The position numbers were made by a program, and so were the translations under genes. Under the pieces are notes generated by a model. It saw only the letters and a list, made by a program, of their open reading frames with translations. It was not told the origin of the DNA and did not search any database. A stretch of 64,000 nt of DNA, taken from assembly GCF_000717995.1 (NCBI RefSeq), contig NZ_JODM01000007.1:62001-126000 (forward strand), in the 5' to 3' direction. How positions within the stretch are numbered: the stretch's first letter is position 1; each line of letters opens with the position of its first letter. This document shows positions 36,210-44,968 of the stretch, piece after piece. This DNA comes from Streptomyces violaceorubidus (lineage in GTDB: Bacteria > Actinomycetota > Actinomycetes > Streptomycetales > Streptomycetaceae).

Positions 36210-37343
36210 GTGAGCATCGCCCTCACCGGAGCCACCGGTTTCCTCGGCCTGCGTCTGCTGCGGTGCCTTCTGGAACGCCACGGATCGCTGACCCTGCTCA
36301 CCCACGCGGCTTCGGGAGACGCCCTCGCCCGCATCGCACGGTTCCTCGAAGTGACCGGAGCGCCGGAACGGCTGATCGCGGAACTCCCCACGCGGGTACG
36401 GGTGGTACCCACCGACCTGAGCCGACCGCGCATGGGACTGACCGCGGCGCGGTTCGGGGAACTCGCCAACGCCCTCGACGCGATCTGGCACAGCGCGGGC
36501 TCCATCAACCTGGAGGGCGACCTCGCCTCGCTGCGCCGCGTCAACGTCGAAGGCACCAGGACCGTACTGGAGTTGGCCGCCGCCGGAAGCCGCCGACCGG
36601 TGATCCACCACGTCAGCACCGCCTTCGTGGCCGGAGCGCGACGTGAAGGAGTCGTCTACGAGGACGAACTCGACGACACCCACGGCTTCGAGAACGCCTA
36701 CGAGCAGTCCAAGTACGAGGCCGAGACCCTGGTGCACGCCTGGTCGCGGACCCATCGCAGACCCGTCGTCGTCCTGCGGCCGAGCATCCTGGTGACGAAC
36801 CTGCCGCCCGACCCCGATCTGCCCCGGCACCCGCTGCAGGTCATGGATCAGTTGGTGCGGGACGCCCTGCGGGCCACCGGTCTCGCCGACGCCCACCGCG
36901 CACGGCCCGATCTGCCCGTCGCACGCCTGGTCGGCCGGCGCTACGGCCACCTCAACATGCTGCCCGTCGAGGACGCGGCACGGCAGATGGTGCGCCTGGC
37001 GGAGAAGGAACCGTCCGGCCGGGTCGACACCTACCACGTCGTCCACGAACACGACGTTCCAGTGGTCGCGGTCACCGAACTCATGGAGCGGCTCGCGCCG
37101 CTCAGGACCCGGCTGGTCGAGAAGCGACCCGACGACGTGTCCGCCCTCGAAGCCGCCATGGACTTCTACCCCGGCATCACGCCCTACCTGAGCCACCTCC
37201 GCCGCTACGACAGCACCCGGGTGCGCACCGTCCTCGGGGCTCCCCGGACGGTCACCCGGGTGGACGTCGACTACCTGCTGTCCGGCATCCGCCCGACGCG
37301 CCCGGCACCTCCGGCGGTGGCGCCGGCCGAGGCGCGCCCCTGA
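36210..37343 (+). CDS. NAD(P)-dependent fatty acyl / thioester reductase (SDR, Male-sterility type)
   Basis: 377 residues. The nucleotide-binding loop is GATGFLG (residues 7-13). Ser136 in HVSTAF and the Tyr164/Lys168 pair in AYEQSKYEAE complete the extended-SDR triad. VVVLRPSILV and WHSAGSINLEGDL fit the NAD_binding_4 family that reduces acyl-CoA or acyl-ACP thioesters to aldehydes or alcohols. I chose GTG 36210 with GGGGGAG 8 bases upstream; ATG 36048 with an excellent ribosome site is an alternative. The gene runs into pfaD after 61 bases and probably releases the Pfa product. Confidence 0.82.
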   Translation: MSIALTGATGFLGLRLLRCLLERHGSLTLLTHAASGDALARIARFLEVTGAPERLIAELPTRVRVVPTDLSRPRMGLTAARFGELANALDAIWHSAGSINLEGDLASLRRVNVEGTRTVLELAAAGSRRPVIHHVSTAFVAGARREGVVYEDELDDTHGFENAYEQSKYEAETLVHAWSRTHRRPVVVLRPSILVTNLPPDPDLPRHPLQVMDQLVRDALRATGLADAHRARPDLPVARLVGRRYGHLNMLPVEDAARQMVRLAEKEPSGRVDTYHVVHEHDVPVVAVTELMERLAPLRTRLVEKRPDDVSALEAAMDFYPGITPYLSHLRRYDSTRVRTVLGAPRTVTRVDVDYLLSGIRPTRPAPPAVAPAEARP

Positions 37344-37404
37344 AGCCCACCGGGCCTCTCCCACGACCGTCGTCCGTCCGCACCCCTCCCCTTGGAGCCC
37401 GCCC

Positions 37405-38988
37405 TTGTCCGCTCCCGCCCGGCCCGACGGCACCGACGCCCGCCCGCAGGTCTTCTCACCCGAAGCGATCACCGCCGGCACCCGTCGGATCCGGGAGCAC
37501 GCGCACATCGTCACCGACGGCACCCGTCGGGCCCTCGGCGTGGATTTCGCACCGCGGCCGGCGGCCGAGGTCGTCGGCACACTGCCGCCGCTGTATCCGG
37601 AGTGGCTCGGCGGGCGGACCTTCTGCGAGGCCCACGGCGTCCGCTTCCCCTATGTGGCGGGGGAGATGGCGAACGGCATCGCGACGACACGCATGGTCAC
37701 GGAGATGGCCCGGGCCGGCATGCTCGGCTTCTTCGGCGCGGCGGGTCTCGGACTGCCGCAGGTCGAGCGGGCGGTGGGGGAACTGGCCGACGGGCTCCGC
37801 GACCGGACCAACTGGGGCGTGAACCTCATCCACTCGCCGGCCGAACCGGAGCTCGAACACCGGACCGCGACGCTGCTGCTCCACCGTCGGGTGCCCTGTG
37901 TCTCGCTGTCGGCCTACCTGGACCTCACACCCGCCGCGGTGCTGTGCGCGGCCCGCGGACTGCGCCGGCACGCCGACGGGCGGATCGTGCGCCCCACGCG
38001 GATCCTCGCCAAGGTGTCCCGGCCCGAGGTGGCCGAGAAGTTCCTCTCGCCCGCACCGCCCGACCTGCTGCGCCGACTCGTGGAGCAGGGCGAGTTGAGT
38101 GCCGAGGAGGCCGAACTGGCCCGGTGCGTACCGGTGGCCGAGGACATCACGGTCGAGGCCGACAGCGGGGGCCACACCGACGGCCGGCCGCTGGGCTCGC
38201 TGCTGCCCCGTGTGCTGATGCTGCGCGACGAGGTCACCCGCCGCTTCGGCTACCGGCGCCCGGTGGGCGTCGGCGCCGGGGGAGGGCTCGGGACGCCCGC
38301 CGCGGTGGCGGCGGCGTTCGCGCTCGGGGCGGCCTACGTGGTGACGGGGTCGGTGAACCAGTCCGCCACGGAGGCGGGCATCTCGGACGACGCCAAGGAA
38401 CTGCTCGCCCGGGCGGACGTCGCCGACGTCGCCATGGCGCCCGCGGCGGACATGTTCGAGATGGGCGTCACGCTCCAGGTGCTGAGCCGGGGCACCATGT
38501 TCGCGCCCCGGGCCGCGCAACTCTACGCCGCCTACCGGGCGCACCCGTCCCTGGAGGACATCCCCGTGCCCTCGCGGGCCAAGCTGGAACGGGACGTCCT
38601 CGGGGCCTCCGTCGACGAGGTGTGGGAACGGACCGAACGGTTCTGGAGGGCACGCGACCCCGCACAGCTCGCTCGGGCCGAGCGCGACCCCAAGCACCGG
38701 ATGGCACTGGTCTTCCGCTGGTACCTGGGCAGCTCCAGCCGCTGGGCCATCGACGGGGACACCGGCCGACGCGCCGACTACCAGATCTGGTGCGGCCCGG
38801 CGATGGGAGCGTTCAACCGGTGGACCGCGGGAGGCTTCCTCGCCGAACGGCAGAACCGCACCGTGGTGCAGATCGCGCTCAACCTCCTCGAAGGCGCCGC
38901 CGTGCACACCCGGGCGCACCAACTGCGCACCTACGGCGTCCCGGTACCGGACTCGGCCTTCGCCTACACGCCGCGCAGGCTCGCGTGA
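37405..38988 (+). CDS. pfaD: PfaD-type FMN-dependent enoyl reductase
   Basis: 527 residues, matching PfaD length. It belongs to the nitropropane-dioxygenase-like FMN barrel family. Visible are PYVAGEMANGIATTRMVTEMARAGMLGFFGAAGLG, NWGVNLIHSP, the FMN phosphate-binding GVGAGGGLGTPAAV and FALGAAYVVTGSVNQSATEAG. A PfaD-type C-terminal end follows (FRWYLGSSSRWAIDGD and GGFLAERQNRTVVQIALNLLEGAA). It should reduce the enoyl-ACP intermediate in each full reduction cycle. TTG 37405 is set by GGAG 7 bases upstream. The TGA overlaps a possible GTG start (38985) of pfaA. Confidence 0.93.
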   Translation: MSAPARPDGTDARPQVFSPEAITAGTRRIREHAHIVTDGTRRALGVDFAPRPAAEVVGTLPPLYPEWLGGRTFCEAHGVRFPYVAGEMANGIATTRMVTEMARAGMLGFFGAAGLGLPQVERAVGELADGLRDRTNWGVNLIHSPAEPELEHRTATLLLHRRVPCVSLSAYLDLTPAAVLCAARGLRRHADGRIVRPTRILAKVSRPEVAEKFLSPAPPDLLRRLVEQGELSAEEAELARCVPVAEDITVEADSGGHTDGRPLGSLLPRVLMLRDEVTRRFGYRRPVGVGAGGGLGTPAAVAAAFALGAAYVVTGSVNQSATEAGISDDAKELLARADVADVAMAPAADMFEMGVTLQVLSRGTMFAPRAAQLYAAYRAHPSLEDIPVPSRAKLERDVLGASVDEVWERTERFWRARDPAQLARAERDPKHRMALVFRWYLGSSSRWAIDGDTGRRADYQIWCGPAMGAFNRWTAGGFLAERQNRTVVQIALNLLEGAAVHTRAHQLRTYGVPVPDSAFAYTPRRLA

Positions 38989-39032
38989 GCGCGCTCGGCA
39001 CCCGGAAGACGACGCCCCAGGAAAGAGAGCCC

Positions 39033-42000
39033 GTGTCCGAAACCCACCCCCCGCAGGTTCCCGTCGCCGTGGTCGGCGTCGGTGCCCTGGCACCGGGCGC
39101 GACCGACCCCACGGAGTTCTGGCGGACCGTGCTCTCGGGCCGGGACCTGATCACCGAGGTGCCGGCCGGGCGCTGGCTCGTCGAGGACCACTACGACCCC
39201 GACCCCACCGCGCCGGACAAGACCTACGCGCGCAGAGGGGCGTTCCTGCCCGAGGTCGGCTTCGACCCCCTGGCCTACGGAATCCCACCCGCCACCCTCC
39301 CCGCGACCGACACCAGCCAACTGCTCGCCCTCATGGTGGCCGACCAGGTCCTCGCCGACGCCGGCGGGCTGGCGGGCGTGGACCGCGACCGGGTCGCCGT
39401 CGTCCTCGGCGCGGCCTCGCTGGAACTCCTGAGCCACATGCAGGGGCGGACCCAACGCCCCGTGTGGCTGAAGGCCCTGCGGGAGAAGGGGGTCCCCGAG
39501 GCCGAGGCCCAGTCCCTCTGCGACGCCATCCGGGACCACTACACACCGTGGCAGGAGTCGACGTTTCCCGGGCTCCTCGGCAACGTCGTCGCGGGTCGCA
39601 TCGCCAACAGGTTCGACCTGCACGGCACCAACCACACCACCGACGCCGCCTGCGCCAGCTCGCTCGCCGCCCTGTCGACCGCCGTGGCGGAACTCTCCCT
39701 GGGCCGCGCCGACCTGGTCCTCAGCGGGGGTGTCGACACCCTGAACGACATCGGCATGTTCATGTGCTTCTCGAAGACACCCGCGCTGTCGCCCACCGGG
39801 GACTGCCGGCCCTTCTCCGACGACGCCGACGGCACGATGCTCGGTGAGGCCGTCGTGATGTACGCGCTCAAGCGCCTGTCCGACGCGGAACGGGACGGCG
39901 ACCGGATCCGCGCCGTGATCCGGGGCATCGGCAGCTCGTCCGACGGGAAGGGGACGGCGATCTACGCACCACTGCCCGAAGGCCAGGCACGAGCGCTGCG
40001 ACGCGCATACCAGCAGGCCGGCTACGACCCCGGCACCGTGGAACTCGTCGAGGCGCACGGCACCGGTACGAAGGCCGGGGACGCCGCCGAACTCGCCGCG
40101 CTGCGCACCGTGTTCGAGGAAAGTGGGCGTACGGACCGGCAGTGGTGCGCGATCGGCTCGGTGAAGTCCCAGATCGGCCACACCAAGTGCGCGGCGGGCG
40201 CCGCCGGACTGCTCAAGACGGTCATGGCCCTGCACCACCAGGTCCTGCCCCCGACCATCAAGGTCGAGCGGCCGGCCTCCGTGCTGCGGACGCGGGACAG
40301 CCCCTTCTACGTCAACACCGAGGCACGCCCGTGGGTAAGCCCGCCCGGCCGGCCCCGCCGGGCCTCGGTGTCCAGCTTCGGGTTCGGCGGCAGCAACTTC
40401 CACGTCACCCTGGAGGAGTACGTGCCCTCGGCGGAGCCCGGCCGTCAGGCGTGGCGCAGTCGCCGCGCACCCACGGAACTGGTGCTGTTCAGCGCCCCCT
40501 CACCGGCTGCCCTGCTGGAGCGGACCATCGACCGGGACCGCCCGCTCGCCGAGATCGCGAGGGAGAGCCAGGCCCGGTTCCGGCCCGCCGACGCGGTGCG
40601 CCTGGCCCTCCTGGCGACCGACACCGACGACCTGCACGACAGGTTCTCGCAGGCCGCGGCGGCGATCAGGCGGCGACCGCACGACACGTTCTCCCTGCCC
40701 GGCGGCACGCACTACGGCACCGGGACCCCCGCCGTCGGCAAGGTGGCCTTCCTCTTCCCGGGACAGGGGGCCCAGTACGTCGGCATGGGCGCGGCCCTCG
40801 CCATGTTCGCCCCCGCCGCCCAGACCGTCTGGGACCGCCTGGCAGGCCGCCGGTTCGAGGATCGCGCCCTGCACGCAGTGGTGTTCCCGCCCCCCGGCTT
40901 CGGTGACGCGGAGCGGGCGGCGCAGGCCGCCCTGCTGAACGCCACCGAGTGGGCGCAGCCCGCGCTCGCCGTGCACAGCCTGGCCCTGCTCGAAGTGGTG
41001 CGCGGGCTCGGCCTGCGGCCCGACTGCGTGGCCGGCCACAGCTTCGGCGAACTGGTGGCCCTGCACGCCGCGGGAGTCCTGGACGCCGACTCCCTGGTCG
41101 CGCTCGCCCGCAGACGCGGCGAGCTGATGCGCGCCGCGTCCGGCACCCCGGGGGCGATGCTGGCCGTGTCCGCGGGCCGCGACCTGGTGGCGGCCGTCCT
41201 CGCCGAGGCGGGCGCGCAGAACGTGTGGCCCGCGAACCAGAACGCGCCGGACCAGACCGTGGTGTCCGGCGCGAGCGGGGCGATCGAGACAGTCGAGCGG
41301 GAATTCTCCGCCCGGGGTATCGCCACGCGCCGGCTGGATGCCTCGCACGCCTTCCACACCCCGCTGGTCGCCCCGGCGGCCGAGCCGCTGTCCGCGTTCC
41401 TGCGCGACACGCCTGTCAAGGCACCCGCGATCGATGTGTACGGCAACGCGGACGCGGCACCGTACCCGGGGGACCCCGACGACGTACGCCGCAGGATCAC
41501 CGCACACCTGGCCTCGCCCGTGCTGTTCGACGAGCAGGTCGAAGCGATGTACGCCGCAGGGGTGCGGACGTTCGTCGAGGTCGGCGCCGGGGCCGCGCTG
41601 ACCGGCCTGGTCGGCCGCATCCTGGGCGAGCGCGAGTACACCGCAGTGGCACTGGACCGCCGGGGACAGGACCCCGTCACCACCCTGCACGGCGCGCTCG
41701 GCGGACTCGCGGCGCGCGGTGCGCAGTTGGACTACGGCTTCCTCTGGACGCCGTACGGACCGTCAGGGACACCAGCGAAGGAGCGCGAACCGCGCATGAC
41801 CGTGCAGATCAGCGGAGCCAACTACGGTCAGCCCTATCCCCCGTCGGGCGGGGCGAGCGAACTCCCGCCACCGAATCCCCCTCGGACACCGCCGGTGCCC
41901 GCACCGGCCGGGGAATCCGTACCGCTCGCCCCCTCCCTGCCGGAGCCGATCGATCCGGCCCTCCCGGCGGACCCGCACTGGCCCGCCATGGTCGAGAGCG

Positions 42001-44909
42001 TGCAGCGGCACGCGGCGGAGGCCCACGCGGCCTGTCACCGCATGCTGGTCGACAGCCACATGGCGTTCCTGCGGATGACCGAGACCACCCTGGCCGCGCT
42101 CCTGGGAGCGCCCCCGCAGGAGGACGTCCCCGCACCGCCGGTGCCACCCGTGTCCCCCGACTCCCCGGCGGCGCCGCACACCGGGATCCCGTCCTCCGCT
42201 GCCGTGGGCCGGACACCCGAGGCGACGCCGCGGATCCCCGACCCGCTGCCGCAAGCCCCCGCCCCGACCGTGACACCCGTGGTCCCCAACGCCCGCACGC
42301 CCGAGCCCCCGCCGTCTCCCCTCCGCGTCGACACCCCGACGGCCGCGGACCCCGCCCGGCTCGAGGAACTGCTGCTCTCGGTGGTGGCCGAGCGCACCGG
42401 CTACCCGGTGTCCATGCTCAACGCGGACATGGCGCTCGACGTGGACCTCGGTGTGGACTCCATCAAGCGCGTGGAGATCCTCTCGGCCGTCCGGCAACGC
42501 GTGGGCGACCTTCCGACCGGGGACGTCGCCGCGCTCGGCAGACTCAGCACCCTGCGCGAGATCGTGGACGCGCTCACGGAGGCGGCCGAGCCCGCCCCCG
42601 CCCCCGCATCGCCCGCCGCCGAGCCCGAGAACCGCGTCGTGCGCCGGGAACCCGAGCCGGTGCCGCTCAGACGCCTGGCCCTGCGAACGGTGCCCGCGCC
42701 CGCGCCGGGACTGGAGATGGCGGGACTCGGTGACGGCCCGGTGTCCGTGATCGGCGGCCCTCCCGAGACCGCCGCCCTGGTGGCGGGGAAACTCACCGCT
42801 CGCGGGGTGCGGGCCGATACCGCGGCACAGGTGCCCGACGGTGCCGGCGCCGTCGTCCACCTCGGCGGGCTGACCGACATCGGATCACCGCGAGAGGCCG
42901 GGCAGATCCTGCGCGAGGCCTTCCGCACGGCCCGCGCGCTCGCGCCGCGCATGGAGGCCACCGGTGGGGCGTTCATCACCGTCCAGGACACGGGGGGCGA
43001 CTTCGGACTGGAGGGCCGGGAACCCGACCGCGCGTGGCTCGGCGGCCTCGCCGCCCTGACCAGGACCGCGGCACGGGAGTGGCCGGGCGCCCGCGTCAAG
43101 GCGATCGACTGCGAGCGCGGTGGCCGGGACGCCGAGGCCGTCGCCGAGGCGATCGTGGAGGAACTGCTCGCGGGCGGACCGGCACCGGAGGCCGGCCTGC
43201 GCGCGGACGGCACCCGCCTCGTGCCGTGCGCCGTCGAGGCGCCGGTGGAACCGGGCACGGCCACGACGGGGATCGGCCCGCAGTCGGTGATCGTGGCCAC
43301 CGGGGGAGCGCGCGGCGTCACCGCGGCCGCCCTGACGGACCTCGCCCGCACCCACCGGCCGCGCATCGCCCTGCTGGGCCGCACGGAACTGGTGCCGGAG
43401 CCCCCCGGTGCGTCCGCGGCCCTCGACGAAGCCGCACTCGTGCGGCTCCTCGGCGAGCAGCGAGCCCACGGCACGAACCCCGCCGAGGTCGGCGCGCGGG
43501 CGCGGGAGATCCTGGCCGCGCGCCAGGTACGGGCGACGATCACCGAACTGGAGGCGGCCGGCTCTCCCGTCCGGTACCTGCCGGTGGACGTCAGGGACGA
43601 CGAGGCTCTCGCGGCCGCGCTGCGCGAGGTGCGCGAGACGTGGGGCCCTGTCACCGGGATCGTGCACGGCGCCGGAGTACTGGCCGACAAACGGATCTCC
43701 GACAAGACGGACGAGCAGTTCGACCGGGTGGTGTCCACCAAGACCGACGGTCTGCGGGCGCTGCTCGCGGCGACGGCCGGCGACCCGGTCGAAGTGATTT
43801 TCCTGTTCTCCTCGGTGGCCGGAACCTTCGGCAACGCGGGACAGTGCGACTACGCCATGGCCAACGGCGTACTCGACCACGTGGCGTCGGCCGAGCGTGC
43901 CGCGCGGCCGGCGTGCCGGGTGCGCTCCCTCGCCTGGGGCCCGTGGCGCGGTGGCATGGTGACCCCGGAACTGGCCGAGCACTTCGGCCGGTCGGGCGTC
44001 GAACTGATTGCTCTGGAGCGGGGTGCCGCCGCCTTCACCGCGGAACTCGGCGACGCGGGCCCCGACTGCCGCATCGTCCTTGTCGCCGGCGACGCCGACG
44101 CGCCGTCGGACGCAGCGGCCGACCCGCCCACCGCACACCTGCGCGTCACGTCCGCCACACACCCCTACCTGGCCGACCACCGCGTCGCCGACGATCCGGT
44201 CCTGCCCCTGGCCATGGTCCTGGACTGGTTCACCGGCGCGGCCGGAGCATGGCGCCCCACGTCCGGCGGGCCCGTCCTGCGTGACGTGCGGGTGCTCGAC
44301 AAGGTCACCCTGCCCGAACTGGCCCGCGAGGGGCACCGGTTCACCCTGCACGGACGCCGCCGCCCCATCGGCCCCCCGACGGGCCTGGAGGCGGAACTGC
44401 GGGACGCGGACGGGGCACCGCACTTCCGTGCCGTACTGGACTTCGAGGCCGCCCCCTCGCCGCAGGAGCCCTGGCACGGCCCCGACGACGGGGGCGCCGC
44501 CGGCCGCCCCGCCCCCTACGACGGACGGACCCTCTTCCACGGACCGCGGTTCCGGGCACTGCGCACCCTGCGGGGCGTCGGTGACGAGGGAGCGGAAGCG
44601 ACCGTCGTGGGCGTCACCGGACTGGGCTGGGGCGAGGCCCACTGGCAGACCGATCCGGCCGCGGTCGACGGCGCGCTCCAACTGGCCCTGGTGTGGGCGG
44701 AACACGCCCTCGGGAGCGCGTCCCTGCCGATGGGCGTCGCCGAGTGCCGCGTCCACCGGCGCGGCCCCGCCGCGGACACCCTGAGGTGCGTGGTGCGGGC
44801 CCGGAAGGTGCACGACACCGGGGCACGGTGCGACGCGGCCCTCTTCGACCCGGACGGCACCCTTCGCGTGGAACTGCTCGGAGTGGAGCTCGTACGCCGT
44901 CCCGACTGA
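39033..44909 (+). CDS. pfaA: PfaA-type PUFA synthase: KS-AT-ACP-KR-DH
   Basis: 1958 residues. The ketosynthase (about 10-460) has Cys207 in DAACASS, His342 in EAHGTGT and His383 in IGHTKC. The acyltransferase (~560-870) has FLFPGQGAQYVG and Ser670 in GHSFGE. A helix with SHMAFLRMTE lies between the AT and the ACP. One ACP follows, with phosphopantetheine Ser1143 in GVDSIKRVE; known PfaA proteins carry several in tandem. The ketoreductase has GGARGVTAAAL, Ser1594 and Tyr1607 (CDYAMANG). The C-terminal PKS-type dehydratase begins HPYLADHRV (His1710). GTG 39033 is chosen; GTG 38985, overlapping the pfaD stop, is equally possible. A single ACP suggests low flux or a shorter product. Confidence 0.93.
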   Translation: MSETHPPQVPVAVVGVGALAPGATDPTEFWRTVLSGRDLITEVPAGRWLVEDHYDPDPTAPDKTYARRGAFLPEVGFDPLAYGIPPATLPATDTSQLLALMVADQVLADAGGLAGVDRDRVAVVLGAASLELLSHMQGRTQRPVWLKALREKGVPEAEAQSLCDAIRDHYTPWQESTFPGLLGNVVAGRIANRFDLHGTNHTTDAACASSLAALSTAVAELSLGRADLVLSGGVDTLNDIGMFMCFSKTPALSPTGDCRPFSDDADGTMLGEAVVMYALKRLSDAERDGDRIRAVIRGIGSSSDGKGTAIYAPLPEGQARALRRAYQQAGYDPGTVELVEAHGTGTKAGDAAELAALRTVFEESGRTDRQWCAIGSVKSQIGHTKCAAGAAGLLKTVMALHHQVLPPTIKVERPASVLRTRDSPFYVNTEARPWVSPPGRPRRASVSSFGFGGSNFHVTLEEYVPSAEPGRQAWRSRRAPTELVLFSAPSPAALLERTIDRDRPLAEIARESQARFRPADAVRLALLATDTDDLHDRFSQAAAAIRRRPHDTFSLPGGTHYGTGTPAVGKVAFLFPGQGAQYVGMGAALAMFAPAAQTVWDRLAGRRFEDRALHAVVFPPPGFGDAERAAQAALLNATEWAQPALAVHSLALLEVVRGLGLRPDCVAGHSFGELVALHAAGVLDADSLVALARRRGELMRAASGTPGAMLAVSAGRDLVAAVLAEAGAQNVWPANQNAPDQTVVSGASGAIETVEREFSARGIATRRLDASHAFHTPLVAPAAEPLSAFLRDTPVKAPAIDVYGNADAAPYPGDPDDVRRRITAHLASPVLFDEQVEAMYAAGVRTFVEVGAGAALTGLVGRILGEREYTAVALDRRGQDPVTTLHGALGGLAARGAQLDYGFLWTPYGPSGTPAKEREPRMTVQISGANYGQPYPPSGGASELPPPNPPRTPPVPAPAGESVPLAPSLPEPIDPALPADPHWPAMVESVQRHAAEAHAACHRMLVDSHMAFLRMTETTLAALLGAPPQEDVPAPPVPPVSPDSPAAPHTGIPSSAAVGRTPEATPRIPDPLPQAPAPTVTPVVPNARTPEPPPSPLRVDTPTAADPARLEELLLSVVAERTGYPVSMLNADMALDVDLGVDSIKRVEILSAVRQRVGDLPTGDVAALGRLSTLREIVDALTEAAEPAPAPASPAAEPENRVVRREPEPVPLRRLALRTVPAPAPGLEMAGLGDGPVSVIGGPPETAALVAGKLTARGVRADTAAQVPDGAGAVVHLGGLTDIGSPREAGQILREAFRTARALAPRMEATGGAFITVQDTGGDFGLEGREPDRAWLGGLAALTRTAAREWPGARVKAIDCERGGRDAEAVAEAIVEELLAGGPAPEAGLRADGTRLVPCAVEAPVEPGTATTGIGPQSVIVATGGARGVTAAALTDLARTHRPRIALLGRTELVPEPPGASAALDEAALVRLLGEQRAHGTNPAEVGARAREILAARQVRATITELEAAGSPVRYLPVDVRDDEALAAALREVRETWGPVTGIVHGAGVLADKRISDKTDEQFDRVVSTKTDGLRALLAATAGDPVEVIFLFSSVAGTFGNAGQCDYAMANGVLDHVASAERAARPACRVRSLAWGPWRGGMVTPELAEHFGRSGVELIALERGAAAFTAELGDAGPDCRIVLVAGDADAPSDAAADPPTAHLRVTSATHPYLADHRVADDPVLPLAMVLDWFTGAAGAWRPTSGGPVLRDVRVLDKVTLPELAREGHRFTLHGRRRPIGPPTGLEAELRDADGAPHFRAVLDFEAAPSPQEPWHGPDDGGAAGRPAPYDGRTLFHGPRFRALRTLRGVGDEGAEATVVGVTGLGWGEAHWQTDPAAVDGALQLALVWAEHALGSASLPMGVAECRVHRRGPAADTLRCVVRARKVHDTGARCDAALFDPDGTLRVELLGVELVRRPD

Positions 44910-44968
44910 ACGAGCGCGCCCCGCGCCCCCGTTCCTCCGTATGCGTGCGCCCCGTGGAGTGGAGCAGT

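Noticed and set aside
37392..39032. A very long frame leading into pfaA and overlapping pfaD
   Set aside because: The overlapping part is Arg/Pro-rich shadow sequence; pfaD on the same stretch has clear motifs. PfaA starts at 39033 or 38985.
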